A stretch of 64,000 nucleotides of DNA from Bradyrhizobium sp. WSM1417 (GCF_000515415.1 NZ_KI911783.1:4578392-4642391), one strand, 5' to 3'; shown: positions 8,093-17,947, counted from the first letter of the stretch. The notes: a model not told the origin generated them from the sequence alone. Numbers and translations are program-made.

Positions 8093-9040
8093 TCAGCCCA
8101 ATCCTTTCAGCCACGCGCCGATCTCGCTCACGGCGACATTGGCCTCTCGCAGCAATTTTCCCATCGTGATGAAGCCGTGGAACTGACCGGGATAATGCTT
8201 GGTAGCCACGGGGACGCCGGCCTGCTTCAGGCGCTCGGCATATTCGTCGCCTTCGTCGCGCAGGGGATCGGCACCGGCGGTGAGCACATAGGCCGGCGGC
8301 AACCCGGCCAGGTTTGTTGCCCGTGCCGGCGAGGCGCGCCAGTCGTGGATATCGGCGGCGCCGTTGAGATAATGGTCGCGGAACCAGCGGATCACCGAAT
8401 GCGTCAGCAACACGCTGGTCTCGGGTTCGCGGTGAGAGCCGTGCGTCATGGCGAAATCGGTCGCCGGATAGATCAGCAACTGGCCCGCGACCGCGGGACC
8501 GTTGCCGTCGTGCGCGGCGAGCGCGACGACTGCGGCGAGATTGCCGCCGGCGCTGTCGCCGCCAACCGAAAGCCGGGAGGCGTCGATGCCGAGCTCGCGC
8601 GCGTTGGTGGCGACCCATTTGGTCGCGGCGATCGCGTCATCGGTGGCGGCGGGGAATTTGTGCTCGGGCGCGAGGCGGTAATCCACCGAGATCACGATCA
8701 GCGCGCCGGCGTCGGCGAGCTGGCGGCAGACGACGTCATGGGAATCGAGATCGCCGATCACCCAGCCGCCGCCGTGGAAGAACACCAGCGCCGGGGACAA
8801 ACCATCATGCCGGCGCGGCTCTTTCGGAACATAGAGGCGCGCGGGAATGGCGCCGTGCGGTGCCGGGATCGATAGCGGCGTGACGCGCGCGAGGTCCGGT
8901 GGCTCGGGATTGGTCGCAAAGCGCGCCTGCGCGTAATAGGCCCGCGCTTCCGGTGCGGTCAGGGTCTCGTAGGCGGGCCGGCCGGCCTCCTGGAAGGCCT
9001 TGTAGACGGCGGCGGCATCGGGATCGAGCACGACGGGCAT
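8093..9040 (-). CDS. Alpha/beta hydrolase, HSL-type esterase
   Basis: The 315-residue enzyme is a hormone-sensitive-lipase (family IV) carboxylesterase. It shows the oxyanion motif HGGGW at residues 89-93, the DYRLAPEHKFPA block, the nucleophile elbow GDSAG (Ser163), an acid in ADPLRDEG and the catalytic His in GQFHGF. Members hydrolyse short-chain esters in the cytoplasm. No signal peptide is seen. It heads a two-gene leftward unit with the BASS-like transporter, so uptake followed by ester hydrolysis of one compound is possible but unproven. Confidence 0.9.
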   Translation of the reverse strand: MPVVLDPDAAAVYKAFQEAGRPAYETLTAPEARAYYAQARFATNPEPPDLARVTPLSIPAPHGAIPARLYVPKEPRRHDGLSPALVFFHGGGWVIGDLDSHDVVCRQLADAGALIVISVDYRLAPEHKFPAATDDAIAATKWVATNARELGIDASRLSVGGDSAGGNLAAVVALAAHDGNGPAVAGQLLIYPATDFAMTHGSHREPETSVLLTHSVIRWFRDHYLNGAADIHDWRASPARATNLAGLPPAYVLTAGADPLRDEGDEYAERLKQAGVPVATKHYPGQFHGFITMGKLLREANVAVSEIGAWLKGLG

Positions 9041-9286
9041 GGGGGAGTGACCTTGCGGGTTTCGGATTGTTCGTTGGACGTCGTTTTCGGGGGCGATGCC
9101 CGCCTGACCCCTGAGAGGAGTGCTCGACTATCCCATCCGGGGGCCGATCTGGCCAGACCGGGCCGGGAAGGGCAGGGATGCCGCCCTTCCCCCGCCGTAT
9201 TCGCCGTGTTAACCGGATGGCCTGCGAGCGGCGGTATCCCCTGTAGAATGTCCAGCAAGCCCGATTCGCTGTTGAAGCCGCGCGAG

Positions 9287-10285
9287 ATGTTTCGAACATT
9301 TACCCTGACAGGCCTTGCGGCGCTTCTGGCCGCCACCGCACTGACGGCTGCGACGCCGGCGCAGGCGCAGATCGGCACGATCTTCTCCGATCCGCCGCCA
9401 TTGCGGCCGCCCGGCACCATTCCGCGTGGCCAGCCCCAACCGCAGCCGCAGATCCCCGACGACGACGAAGAGGTGCCGGAGCTGCCGCCGCAGGGCCGTG
9501 TGCTGCCGTCGCGTCCGATGGCGCCGCCGCCGGGCCGGCAGGGCAATGTGATGCCGGGACCGGTCGAGACCCAGCCTCTGGCGCCGCCGCCAGGGTCTAG
9601 CGCCGCTCCGCCAAACCAGCCGCCGTCCGTCGCGGTCGCTCCACCCAATCCGCAAGGCGCGCCGGGTCAGCGCCAGCCGCAGCAGAAGGGCGGGCCGGGC
9701 GGCGCAGTCCCGCAGACGCCGGCGAGCCTTCAGCCGGGCGACGAGGTGGTCACCGAGCCGCCGGCCCAGAAGATCGTGAACAAGAAGGCGACCTTCTCCG
9801 GCCTCGACAAGATCACTGGGCGCATCATCAATTTCGACGAGGAGATCGGCGAGACCGTGCAGTTCGGTGCGCTGCGCGTCAAAACCGACGCCTGCTACAC
9901 GCGGCCGGCGACCGAGGCCGCCAACACCGACGCCTTCGTCGAGGTCGACGAGATCACCTTGCAGGGTGAGGTGAAGCGCATCTTCTCGGGCTGGATGTAC
10001 GCGGCAAGTCCGGGCCTGCACGGCGTCGAGCACCCGATCTACGATATCTGGCTCACCGACTGCAAAGAGCCGCAGCAAACGATTGCGACCGCGGCACCGG
10101 ATCCCGGCACCAAGCCGGCACCACCGCCGCCGCCTGCCCAGAAGAAGGCTGCGCCGAAGCAGGTGCAGCAGCGTCCGCCGCAGCCGCTGCCGCCGATCCA
10201 GCAGCAGCAGCCGGCACCGCCGCCGCCACCTCCGCCGCCCGAGCAGCGGCCGGGTCTGTTCGGTATCCCCGGGTTTGGCCGCTAG
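9287..10285 (+). CDS. Secreted proline-rich DUF2155 protein
   Basis: The 332-residue protein has a signal peptide (MFRTFTLTGLAALLAATALT, cleavage after AQA), a proline/glutamine-rich linker, a DUF2155 domain (about residues 166-255, from FSGLDKITGRI through TDACYTRP to YDIWLTDC), and a second Pro/Gln-rich tail with poly-Pro runs. Its conserved Cys pair (TDAC, TDC) may form a periplasmic disulfide. An in-frame ATG at 9248 would add 13 residues before the signal peptide; neither start has a strong ribosome site. In many alphaproteobacteria this gene neighbours aat and the NDUFA12 gene, as loosely seen here. The function is unknown. Confidence 0.82.
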   Translation: MFRTFTLTGLAALLAATALTAATPAQAQIGTIFSDPPPLRPPGTIPRGQPQPQPQIPDDDEEVPELPPQGRVLPSRPMAPPPGRQGNVMPGPVETQPLAPPPGSSAAPPNQPPSVAVAPPNPQGAPGQRQPQQKGGPGGAVPQTPASLQPGDEVVTEPPAQKIVNKKATFSGLDKITGRIINFDEEIGETVQFGALRVKTDACYTRPATEAANTDAFVEVDEITLQGEVKRIFSGWMYAASPGLHGVEHPIYDIWLTDCKEPQQTIATAAPDPGTKPAPPPPPAQKKAAPKQVQQRPPQPLPPIQQQQPAPPPPPPPPEQRPGLFGIPGFGR

Positions 10286-10300
10286 GCCAAATCTCCGGGG
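10267..10300. terminator. Nested hairpin between convergent genes
   Basis: An inner stem TTTGGCC/GGCCAAA and an outer stem CCCCGG/CCGGGG enclose the stop codon of the DUF2155 gene. It sits between two converging genes and may end transcription from both sides, although there is no long T run. Confidence 0.45.
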
Positions 10301-10322
10301 GGTTGGCCGCTAATATCCCTGA

Positions 10323-11003
10323 TTATTGGCGCGCGGCGATGATCTCGAGCGCGCGTGCACCCGGGATCGCTTCACCGGCGGAGAGCCTCAGGAAATCGCC
10401 GGGCTCGCCCGCGAGCGCCTTGTCGAGCAGCGCGGTGTAGCGCCGCCGCGAAATCTCGGCCGCGCCAAAACTCTTCAGGTGCTCCGTGACGTATTGGGTG
10501 TCCAGCAGCTCGAAGCCGCCATGGATGAGCCGCGCGACCAGATGAACCAGCGCGACCTTGGATGCATCGCGCGCGGTGTGGAACATGCTCTCGCCGAAAA
10601 AGGCCCGGCCCAGGCTGACGCCGTAAAGCCCGCCGACGAGGTCCTCGCCCTGCCAGGCCTCGACGCTGTGGCAATGGCCGAGCTCGTACAGCCCACCATA
10701 GAGGTCGCGGATGCGCTTGTTGATCCAGGTGTCCTCGCGCCCCGCCTGCGGCGCGGCGCAGCCGGCGATCGTGGCCTTGAAGGCGGTATTGACGGTCACA
10801 CGGAATGCATCCGAACGCACGGTGCGCGCGAGCCGCGAGGCCACGCGAAATCCGTCGAGCGGGATGACCCCGCGCAACTCCGGCTCGACCCAGAACAGGG
10901 TCGGATCATCGGCGCTTTCGGCCATCGGAAAGATGCCGCAGGCATAGGCGCGCAGCAGCACGGCTGGCGTGATTTCAGACGGGGCAGAGTCGCGCGAAGT
11001 CAT
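10323..11003 (-). CDS. aat: Leucyl/phenylalanyl-tRNA--protein transferase
   Basis: The 226-residue enzyme transfers Leu or Phe from tRNA to N-terminal Arg/Lys of proteins, marking them for the ClpS/ClpAP N-end rule pathway. Family motifs are [12 protein letters not shown] near the N-terminus, [16 protein letters not shown], the [24 protein letters not shown] block, [19 protein letters not shown] and [21 protein letters not shown]. Length fits the shorter alphaproteobacterial form. It runs leftward, separated by 49 bases from the upstream two-component operon and convergent with the DUF2155 gene. Confidence 0.96.
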   Translation of the reverse strand: MTSRDSAPSEITPAVLLRAYACGIFPMAESADDPTLFWVEPELRGVIPLDGFRVASRLARTVRSDAFRVTVNTAFKATIAGCAAPQAGREDTWINKRIRDLYGGLYELGHCHSVEAWQGEDLVGGLYGVSLGRAFFGESMFHTARDASKVALVHLVARLIHGGFELLDTQYVTEHLKSFGAAEISRRRYTALLDKALAGEPGDFLRLSAGEAIPGARALEIIAARQ

Positions 11004-11052
11004 GGCTCGCCATAATAGCAGGATCGCAACGCGGTTGCGATGGGCGTGCGGA

Positions 11053-12168
11053 TCAGTTCGCTGCGGCAGCAGCCGGCTTGCCGGCGGCAGCCGGTACGCG
11101 GCGGAACGTCAACATGATGCGGGTTCCGGAATGGGTGGGGTCGCGCTCGACCGAAGCGTCGAGCTTGGTGGCCATGGCTGCGACGATGCGCTGGCCCATG
11201 CCGGTGGAGCGCGGATCGGCCTTGACGTTGTCGCCGACGCCATCGTCGCTGATCGACAGCAGGAGATCGTCGCCCTGCGAGGTCAGCTCGACATGGATCG
11301 GGCCGGCGCCGTCAGGGTAGGCGTATTTCACCGCGTTCATCACCAGCTCGTTGACGATGATGCCGACGGCGACCGCACGGTCCGGATCGATCTCGATCGG
11401 TTCGGCCTTCAGCGTCAGGCGCGACATCCGGTTGCCCTCGGCCGAACGCCTGAGATCCTCGAGCAGCGAATCCAGATACTGGTTTAGGACCACGCTCTTC
11501 AGATCTTGGGAGGTGTAGAGGCGGCGGTGCACCTGTGCGACCGCGGCGACGCGGCCCATCGCGTTGGTCAACGCAGCCTTGACCTCGTCCTGCGCAGCGG
11601 AGCTTGCCTGCAGATGCAGCAGGGAGGCGATGATCTGCAGCGAGTTGCCGACGCGGTGGTTGACCTCGCGCAACAGCAGCTCGCGTTCGGCTGCAAGAGC
11701 AGCGTAGCGGTCGCGCGAGGCGTGGATCTCGGCTTCGGCTTCCTCGCGCGCCTTCTGCAATTCGGCCTGGCGCAGCGCGCCCTCGGCCGCGACGTGAAGT
11801 AGGGGGATGAAGTCGCCCTTGACGTCCTTGACGAGATAATCGGCCGCGCCCGCTTTCAGCGCCGTCACCGCGATGCTGGAATCCTGCGACGCCGTGACGA
11901 AGACCACCGGCGGCGCGCCCGGTATCGCCATGATCTGCTCCAACGTCTCCAGTCCGTCGAGGCCGGGCATGTATTGGTCGAGCGCGACGACGTCGATACC
12001 GCCGTCAATGCTGTCCTGCGCGCCCGCGCGGCGGATGAGCTCGAGGCCTTCCTCGCCGCTCGCGGCGTGAACGACCTTGTAGCCGCGCCGTGTCAGGCCG
12101 CGATCGACCAGGCGCGCAAGCGCCCCGTCGTCGTCGATGTAGAGCAGTGTGGGCATGCGCTGGTTCAT
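11053..12168 (-). CDS. Receiver-HWE/HisKA_2 histidine kinase
   Basis: The 371-residue soluble protein joins an N-terminal receiver (acidic residues in YIDDDG at 10-14, phospho-Asp64 in ALDQYMP, Lys114 in YLVKD) to a coiled linker and a HisKA_2 dimerisation domain with the phospho-His in [12 protein letters not shown] (His171). A HATPase domain follows, with [14 protein letters not shown] and DDGVG. This receiver-first layout means it can be switched by an upstream kinase and then autophosphorylate. It is the last gene of a three-gene operon; its ATG overlaps the TGA of the preceding receiver gene. The downstream output is unknown; general-stress response inputs use kinases of this family. Confidence 0.88.
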   Translation of the reverse strand: MNQRMPTLLYIDDDGALARLVDRGLTRRGYKVVHAASGEEGLELIRRAGAQDSIDGGIDVVALDQYMPGLDGLETLEQIMAIPGAPPVVFVTASQDSSIAVTALKAGAADYLVKDVKGDFIPLLHVAAEGALRQAELQKAREEAEAEIHASRDRYAALAAERELLLREVNHRVGNSLQIIASLLHLQASSAAQDEVKAALTNAMGRVAAVAQVHRRLYTSQDLKSVVLNQYLDSLLEDLRRSAEGNRMSRLTLKAEPIEIDPDRAVAVGIIVNELVMNAVKYAYPDGAGPIHVELTSQGDDLLLSISDDGVGDNVKADPRSTGMGQRIVAAMATKLDASVERDPTHSGTRIMLTFRRVPAAAGKPAAAAAN

Positions 12169-12605
12169 GGGGCGGCGGGCGGGACCTGGATGACCGAGAA
12201 GAACAAGCCGAGCTGCCGGATGGCATTGGCGAAATTCTCGTAGTTCACGGGCTTGGTGATGTAGACGTTGCAGCCGAGCTCGTAGCAGCGCTTGATTTCC
12301 TGGGAATCGTCGGTGGTAGTCAGCACCACCACGGGCGAGGCCTTCAGATATTTGTTCTCCTTGATCTGCTTGAGAATGTCGATCCCGGTCATGTCGGGGA
12401 GGTTGAGATCGAGCAGGATCAGGAGCGCATTACCTTTCTGAACGAGCCCGCTGCCGTCGGGTCCGAACAAATGTTTCATCGCGTCCGTGCCGTTGGCAAA
12501 GGAGATGATCTCGTTGTTGACGCCGGATCTTCGGATGTTCCGCTCGATCAGCCGCGCGTGCCCTTCGTCGTCCTCGATCATGATGATGCTGACGGGTTGA
12601 GTCAT
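12165..12605 (-). CDS. Single-domain response regulator (Rcp1-like)
   Basis: The 146-residue receiver has the acidic pocket EDD at residues 11-13, the phosphoacceptor Asp66 in LLDLNLPDMTG, switch Thr in VLTTT and Lys118 in ITKPV. The extended loop around residues 45-60 and the pattern NKYLKASPVVVLTTTDD place it with the Rcp1-like receivers that partner phytochrome-type kinases. It is the middle gene of the operon; both junctions are four-base overlaps, so it likely links the membrane kinase upstream with the receiver-kinase downstream. No output domain is present. Confidence 0.88.
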   Translation of the reverse strand: MTQPVSIIMIEDDEGHARLIERNIRRSGVNNEIISFANGTDAMKHLFGPDGSGLVQKGNALLILLDLNLPDMTGIDILKQIKENKYLKASPVVVLTTTDDSQEIKRCYELGCNVYITKPVNYENFANAIRQLGLFFSVIQVPPAAP

Positions 12606-14119
12606 TGATCCGCGTTCCGGTTGCTGGCGTTCCAGGTGATGGGCAGCGTGATGGTGAAGGTGCTGCCCGTATTCAGTTCCGATGATACCGACATGGTGCC
12701 GCCGAGGCGACGCACAAGTGCACGCACATGCGCAAGACCGATGCCCTGACCGGGCTTGTCCTGGGTTCCGGCGCGGCGAAACAGGTCGAAGATCCGCTGG
12801 TGGTCCTTGGGGTCGATGCCGCGGCCGTTATCGCTGATCTCGAAGATAGCGTAGCCGAGCTTGGTGCGCCCGCGAATTCTGATTTCACCGGGGACGCCGG
12901 GCTTGAGATATTTGATGGCGTTGTCGATCAGATTGGAGAAGATCTGCTCCAGCGCCAGGCGGTCGCTGACGAGATTGGGCAGGGGTGCGACATGGATCTC
13001 CGCCTGCGCCTCGGCGGCCTGATGCGCCAGCGTCGATACGATCGCTTCGATCAGCTCGGCGGTGTCGATCTTTTCCGGCTGGAACTCGCGCCGGCCCTCG
13101 CGGGTGAGATTGAGGATCGCCGAGATCAGGCGGTCCATCTTGGCGATCGACGACTTGATGAAGCCCAGCGCTTCGGAGAAATCCGCTGAAAGCTGCTTGT
13201 CGGGACCTTCGAGCGCGATCTCGCCGTCCGGCAGCGGCGGCCCGTCGGCCGGGACATGGGTAAGGGTGCCGATACGGCGAAAAATGTCGCCGCCGAGCTC
13301 TTCGAGCTCGCTGGTGAAGCCCATGATGTTGACGAGTGGCGAGCGCAGGTCGTGGCTGACGATATAGGCAAAGCGCTGGATCTCGTTGTTGGCTTCGCGC
13401 AGATCGGCCGTACGTTCGTCGACCACGCCCTCCAGATTGACATTGGCATCGCGCAGGCGCGCCTCGGCATCGTCGCGGGCGCCGGCCGAGCGCCGCACCA
13501 GCCAGATCGAGATGAGGGCCAGCAGCACGACGAGGCCGCAGCCGATGCCGGTCATCGACGCGGCCAGGGTCTGGCTGCGGTCCGAATTGACCGTTCGGAG
13601 CCGGAACAGCCGTTCTTCTTCCTGGATCATCCCGGTCGCGACATTGGCGATCGCGGCCGTGGTGTCCGTGGAGGCGATCTCGCGGACCAGCGCTGCGGCC
13701 TTCTCCGGCTCGCCCCTCCGGATGAAGTCCATCTCCTGCGCGAACTGGCCGAGCCTGGTCTCGATCGCCGCGCTCAGCTTCTCGATGCTTTGGCGTTGCT
13801 CCGGATTGTCGCCGATCAGGCGCGTGAGCCTGTCGAGAGCCGGGATGATGGCCGCGACGGCCTTGTCATGGTCGAGCTTGAAATCCTCACCTTGTGTCAG
13901 AAGGTAGCCGCGAGCGGTGCTCTCGGCTCGGCGGATTTCCAGCAGGAGGGCGTTGATCTGGTTCTCCGCCTCGATGGTGTGAACCACCCATTTGCTGTCG
14001 TCTCTCGCCTTGTTGACGAGGTAGACGGAGCCGGCGCTGATCACGGTCAGCACCAGGAGTCCCGCTGCGAACAACAGGATCTGCCAAAATCTGCGCCGTC
14101 GCTGCGCGTCAGCGGTCAC
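12602..14119 (-). CDS. CHASE3 sensor histidine kinase
   Basis: The 505-residue membrane protein has a first helix (about residues 12-33), a CHASE3 extracytoplasmic domain (about 38-180), a second helix (about 188-210), a coiled linker, a HisKA domain with FAYIVSHDLRSPL, and a HATPase_c domain with NLIDNAIKYLKPG, DNGRGI and GQGIGLAHVRALV. No PAS or GAF domain is seen. An unusual acidic loop after the H-box (about 275-310) separates the two helices of the dimerisation domain. It heads the three-gene operon with a receiver and a receiver-kinase. The ligand is unknown. It is inserted between accC and aat. Confidence 0.9.
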   Translation of the reverse strand: MTADAQRRRRFWQILLFAAGLLVLTVISAGSVYLVNKARDDSKWVVHTIEAENQINALLLEIRRAESTARGYLLTQGEDFKLDHDKAVAAIIPALDRLTRLIGDNPEQRQSIEKLSAAIETRLGQFAQEMDFIRRGEPEKAAALVREIASTDTTAAIANVATGMIQEEERLFRLRTVNSDRSQTLAASMTGIGCGLVVLLALISIWLVRRSAGARDDAEARLRDANVNLEGVVDERTADLREANNEIQRFAYIVSHDLRSPLVNIMGFTSELEELGGDIFRRIGTLTHVPADGPPLPDGEIALEGPDKQLSADFSEALGFIKSSIAKMDRLISAILNLTREGRREFQPEKIDTAELIEAIVSTLAHQAAEAQAEIHVAPLPNLVSDRLALEQIFSNLIDNAIKYLKPGVPGEIRIRGRTKLGYAIFEISDNGRGIDPKDHQRIFDLFRRAGTQDKPGQGIGLAHVRALVRRLGGTMSVSSELNTGSTFTITLPITWNASNRNADQ

Positions 14120-14225
14120 GACGGTCTCGCTCGATCAGGATTGCCGGACTTCAAAACGCCCCCTCGGAACTGTCCCCATCGTCCCAAACGCGATTGGGGC
14201 CAAAGGGTTCCATGGGCAGGGACGG

Positions 14226-15584
14226 CTACTTCGGGGCGGGCTCCGCCTTGCCGGCAAGATATTGTTCCAGCCAATGGATGTGGTAGTCGCCGTTGATAAT
14301 GTCGTCTTCGCGTACCAGAGCGCGGAACAGCGGCAGGGTGGTCTCGATGCCCTCGACCACCATCTCGTCCAAGGCCCGGCGCAGCCGCATCAGACACTCG
14401 CCGCGGGTTTTGCCGTGCACGATCAGCTTGCCGACCAGAGAGTCGTAATAGGGCGGGATCGTGTAGCCCTGATAAACGGCCGAATCGATCCGCACCCCGA
14501 GCCCGCCGGGCGGGTGATATTGCGTGATGCGGCCGGGCGAAGGACGAAAGGTCTCCGGATTCTCGGCGTTGATGCGGCACTCGATCGCGTGGCCGATGAC
14601 CTGGACCTCTTCCTGCTTCGCCGGCAGGTCGCCGCCGGCTGCGATGCGGATCTGCTCCAGCACGAGGTCGATGTCGGTGATGCTCTCGGTGACGGGATGC
14701 TCGACCTGGATACGCGTGTTCATCTCGATGAAGTAGAACTCGCCGTCCTCGAACAGGAATTCGATCGTGCCGACGCCGAGATATTTCATCTCGCGCATCG
14801 CCTTGGCGCAGGTTTCGCCGATCTTGGCGCGTGCAGCCGCGGTCAGCACTGGCGAGGGGCCTTCCTCCCAGACCTTCTGGTGGCGTCGCTGCAGCGAGCA
14901 GTCGCGTTCGCCAAGGTGAATCGCGCCGCCGCGGCCGTCGCCGAGGATCTGGATCTCGATGTGACGCGGCTTCTGCAGATATTTCTCGAGGTAGACGGAG
15001 GCATCGCCGAAGGCGGACTTGGCTTCGTTGGCGGCCGTCGACAGCGCGACCTGAAGATCGGTTTCGCTCTCGGCCACCTTCATGCCGCGGCCGCCGCCGC
15101 CCGCCGCGGCTTTGACCAGCACGGGGAAGCCGATCTTCCTGGCGATCGCCATCGCGTCGTCGTTGGGGCCGACCCCTCCGTCGGAGCCGGGCACCACGGG
15201 AATGCCGAGCTTCTTGGCCGTCCTCTTGGCCTCGATCTTGTCGCCCATCAGGCGGATGTGCTCGGCCTTCGGGCCGATGAAATGCAGATTATGCTCGGCG
15301 AGGATTTCCGCGAAGCGCGCGTTCTCCGACAGGAAGCCGTAGCCGGGATGCACGGCATCGGCGCCGGTGATCTCGCAGGCCGCGAGCAGCGCGGGCACGT
15401 TGAGATAGCTGTCCTTGGACGCCGGTGGTCCAATGCAAACGCTCTCGTCCGACAGGCGCACATGCATGGCGTCGGCGTCGGCGGTGGAGTGCACGGCGAC
15501 GGTCGCGATCCCGAGCTCCTTGCAGGCCCTGAGGATGCGAAGGGCGATCTCGCCGCGATTGGCTATGAGGATCTTGTCGAACAT
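14226..15584 (-). CDS. accC: Acetyl-CoA carboxylase, biotin carboxylase subunit
   Basis: This 452-residue subunit carboxylates the biotin of BCCP with ATP and bicarbonate, the first half-reaction of fatty acid synthesis. It begins [17 protein letters not shown] and shows the ATP-grasp loop [22 protein letters not shown], the metal-binding [14 protein letters not shown] and a biotin carboxylase C-terminal domain. Length matches the family. It lies 60 bases downstream of accB and in the same direction, the usual accBC operon, with aroQ upstream. Confidence 0.98.
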   Translation of the reverse strand: MFDKILIANRGEIALRILRACKELGIATVAVHSTADADAMHVRLSDESVCIGPPASKDSYLNVPALLAACEITGADAVHPGYGFLSENARFAEILAEHNLHFIGPKAEHIRLMGDKIEAKRTAKKLGIPVVPGSDGGVGPNDDAMAIARKIGFPVLVKAAAGGGGRGMKVAESETDLQVALSTAANEAKSAFGDASVYLEKYLQKPRHIEIQILGDGRGGAIHLGERDCSLQRRHQKVWEEGPSPVLTAAARAKIGETCAKAMREMKYLGVGTIEFLFEDGEFYFIEMNTRIQVEHPVTESITDIDLVLEQIRIAAGGDLPAKQEEVQVIGHAIECRINAENPETFRPSPGRITQYHPPGGLGVRIDSAVYQGYTIPPYYDSLVGKLIVHGKTRGECLMRLRRALDEMVVEGIETTLPLFRALVREDDIINGDYHIHWLEQYLAGKAEPAPK

Positions 15585-15644
15585 GGTGTCCTTATTGGAC
15601 TGACGCGCGAAAAGCGGCGAGGGCGATGAGACCGCCCTCGAACA

Positions 15645-16133
15645 TCACTCAATGATCACGAGCGGCTCGCCGTATTCGACCGGCTGGCCATCCTCGATCA
15701 CGATCTGCGTCACCGTGCCGGCGCGCGGCGAGGGGATCTGGTTCATGGTCTTCATGGCTTCTATGATCAGCAGCGTCTGGCCGACCGAGACCTTGCTGCC
15801 GACCTCGATGAACGGCTTGGCGCCGGGCTCCGGCGCCCAATAGGCGGTGCCGACCATCGGCGAGGTCACGGCGCCGGGATGCTTCGACAGGTCGGCAGCG
15901 GCAGGCGCGGCGGCAGCTGTGGTCGCCGGGAGCGCGGCGGGGGCGGCCGCCATCTGCATCGGCATGGTCGCGGCAACGCTGATGTTGCGGGCGACGCGCA
16001 GGCGCAGGCCGGCTCGCTCGATCTCGATTTCGCTGAGGCTGGTCTCATCGAGCAGCAAGGCGAGCTCGCGGACGAGGGCGGAATCCTCGCTGGAAAACTT
16101 TGCGGCTGCTTTGTCGTCTGGCTGGCGCGCCAT
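15645..16133 (-). CDS. accB: Acetyl-CoA carboxylase biotin carboxyl carrier protein
   Basis: The 162-residue carrier holds biotin on Lys128 within EAMKTMN. The N-terminal part (residues 1-55) mediates assembly with AccC, an Ala/Pro-rich linker (55-85) gives mobility, and the C-terminal biotinyl domain spans about 88-162 ([18 protein letters not shown] to [10 protein letters not shown]). The start MARQPDDK is chosen because the frame upstream runs on into the aroQ region with no family similarity. It sits in the aroQ-accB-accC operon. The biotin transporter bioY, at 21722, lies about 5.6 kb away. Confidence 0.97.
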   Translation of the reverse strand: MARQPDDKAAAKFSSEDSALVRELALLLDETSLSEIEIERAGLRLRVARNISVAATMPMQMAAAPAALPATTAAAAPAAADLSKHPGAVTSPMVGTAYWAPEPGAKPFIEVGSKVSVGQTLLIIEAMKTMNQIPSPRAGTVTQIVIEDGQPVEYGEPLVIIE

Positions 16134-16170
16134 GTTGTTTGATCCGAATGTTCTGTGTGAAGGGGGAGCG

Positions 16171-16638
16171 TCAGGCTTTGGGCTTGATGCCGAGCTTGGC
16201 GGCAAGGCCCTGGATGGCGAGGCGGTAGCCCTCGATGCCGAAACCGCAGAGCGAGGCGAAGGCCGCGCGCGCGGTGTAGGAGTGATGACGAAAATTCTCG
16301 CGGGCGTGGATGTTGGTGACGTGCACCTCGACCGTCGGGATCTGCACCGCGAGCAGCGCGTCGTGAAGCGCGATCGATGTGTGCGAATAGCCGCCGGCGT
16401 TGATGATGATGCCCTTCATCTTGCGGGCGTGTGCCTCGTGGATGAAGTCGATCAGCTCGCCTTCGCGGTTGGACTGCCGGCAGTCGGCCTTGAGACCGAA
16501 CGTCGCCGCCGTCTCCCGGCACAGTGCCTCGACGTCGGCCAGCGACGCATGCCCGTATTTCTCGGGCTCGCGTGTCCCCAACATGTTGAGGTTCGGCCCG
16601 TTCAGGACAAGGATCGTGTCGGTTGCTGGTTCGGCCAT
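16171..16638 (-). CDS. aroQ: Type II 3-dehydroquinate dehydratase
   Basis: The 155-residue enzyme dehydrates 3-dehydroquinate to 3-dehydroshikimate in the shikimate pathway; type II forms are dodecamers. Motifs are [19 protein letters not shown] with the catalytic Tyr28, [13 protein letters not shown], the substrate-binding segment [18 protein letters not shown] with the catalytic His, and [11 protein letters not shown]. The length fits the family. It starts the aroQ-accB-accC group, 37 bases before accB, an arrangement also found in other alphaproteobacteria. Confidence 0.98.
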   Translation of the reverse strand: MAEPATDTILVLNGPNLNMLGTREPEKYGHASLADVEALCRETAATFGLKADCRQSNREGELIDFIHEAHARKMKGIIINAGGYSHTSIALHDALLAVQIPTVEVHVTNIHARENFRHHSYTARAAFASLCGFGIEGYRLAIQGLAAKLGIKPKA

Positions 16639-16821
16639 TCCAATCCCGCAAGAGGTGCTTCGGCGTGGCGGGGGTTATAGGTAACAAAGCGCGTGAGGGG
16701 AAGCCTTGAAGGACCTCCGAGGGGGCTTCAGATAGCTCATCCGGGGTGCAAAAACCTGTGCGCAAGCTACGGAAATTGCTTGTTAACCAGCCCGAAGCAT
16801 GGCTGCCGGCCAAACGGCAAA

Positions 16822-16847
16822 GGGGGCGGGCATTGCTGCCCGCCCCC
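16822..16847 (-). terminator. Terminator after the DUF1236 gene
   Basis: A perfect 11-bp stem (GGGGGCGGGCA with its complement) closes on a 4-base loop. It is followed leftward by TTTGCC and lies 20 bases after the stop codon of the leftward DUF1236 gene. Confidence 0.75.
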
Positions 16848-16867
16848 AGAGCTTGCCGGGTATCGTC

Positions 16868-17743
16868 TCAGGTGTTCAGGACAGCCACGATCTCATAGGT
16901 GTCCGGATTGATGATAACGATCTCGTCCTTGACCAGGACGTAGCGATAGGTCCGCCATTCCGGATAGATCGTCACGACGCGGGACGGCAGGGTGTGCAGC
17001 TCGATGCCCTCGCGCGGAATGCGGGTGCCGACCGAGATCGAGAAGTTCACGTTGGTCACCGGACGCACGTGCTCCTCGCGGATCACCGAGGTGATCTGCG
17101 TGCGCTGCTCGGTCGAGAGCTTGGCGCCGGCGCCGGCCTGGCCGACAGTCGTGTTGGTGCTGCTCTGACCCTGCGCGTTCTGGTTCGTGCTGGTGCCGGT
17201 CTGGCCCTGCGCGTTCTGGTTGGTGCGCGTGTCGGTGCCCTTCTGGTTGTCGGCATTGTTGGTGCTGCTGGCGCCGCTCTTGGTGCCCTCAGCCTTCGTG
17301 TCCTTCTGGTCCTTGGTGCCGGACTTGGTCGAGTCCTTGCTCGTGTCCTGGCTCATGCTCTTGGACTTGTCCTGCTGACCCTGCGCGCGGTCGTCAGTGT
17401 GCTGGCCCTTGGTGGCGCCGGACTTGTCCTCAGCCGCGTTCTTGTTCATCTCGCGGCCGGAGTGCTCGTCCTTGCTCGCGCCGGAGGACTTGTCCTCGGC
17501 GGATGTGCCGGACTTCATGCTGCTGGAGCCGCCAGCCTGGCCGACGGTGCCCTTCTCATGGGCGGAGTCCTTACCCATCGAGCCGCCGCGTTCGGCGGCG
17601 CCGCCGGAAGGCTGCGAATGCTGCATCTGCGCACTACCGGCGCCGCCACCGCTGTCGCGGTTCATGGTGCCCTGTGCGTTCGCCAGACCGGTGCCCGCGA
17701 CGAGCGCGAGTGTGGCAACCGAGATCATAAAGCGGTTAGACAT
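16868..17743 (-). CDS. Secreted low-complexity DUF1236 protein
   Basis: The 291-residue protein has a signal peptide (residues 1-23, MSNRFMISVATLALVAGTGL then ANA), a long hydrophilic region of low complexity (about 24-200, rich in Gly, Ser, Lys, Gln and Asp, with twin NQNAQGQ units) and a C-terminal DUF1236 domain (about 205-291; LSTEQRTQITSVIREEHV, VGTRIPREGIELHTLPS, VLVKDEIVIINPDTYEIV). The tail resembles proteins secreted into the periplasm by rhizobia. The hydrophilic repeats resemble desiccation- or osmoprotective proteins, but that is inference from composition. It stands alone with its own terminator. Confidence 0.85.
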   Translation of the reverse strand: MSNRFMISVATLALVAGTGLANAQGTMNRDSGGGAGSAQMQHSQPSGGAAERGGSMGKDSAHEKGTVGQAGGSSSMKSGTSAEDKSSGASKDEHSGREMNKNAAEDKSGATKGQHTDDRAQGQQDKSKSMSQDTSKDSTKSGTKDQKDTKAEGTKSGASSTNNADNQKGTDTRTNQNAQGQTGTSTNQNAQGQSSTNTTVGQAGAGAKLSTEQRTQITSVIREEHVRPVTNVNFSISVGTRIPREGIELHTLPSRVVTIYPEWRTYRYVLVKDEIVIINPDTYEIVAVLNT

Positions 17744-17885
17744 GGAATTCTCCTCACGTGTTCATTTGCGTCATTGCCCGCGCCGACAACGAAAGGAGAT
17801 TTGAGTAGTTCCGGAACTTCGGTGGTTCCGAGGCTTTTGTTTGTTGAATGCCAGATGAACGCGCGCGCCAGATTTCGGCGCAATG

Positions 17886-17913
17886 AAAAGGCCGGCGTTT
17901 CAGCCGGCCTTTT
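17886..17913. terminator. Bidirectional terminator of the DsbA-like gene
   Basis: AAAAGGCCGGC and GCCGGCCTTTT form a perfect 11-bp stem with a 6-base loop, giving a T run on both strands. It lies about 70 bases past the stop codon of the leftward DsbA-like gene. Confidence 0.8.
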
Positions 17914-17947
17914 GCATGCGTGAGTTGTAGACGTGATCCGCAGATCG

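Noticed and set aside
14262..15629. 455-codon antisense frame across accC
   Set aside because: The opposite strand encodes unmistakable biotin carboxylase; the frame is a shadow.
15645..16205. Longer accB start 24 codons upstream
   Set aside because: It would overlap the end of aroQ, and the added residues are not conserved in BCCP.
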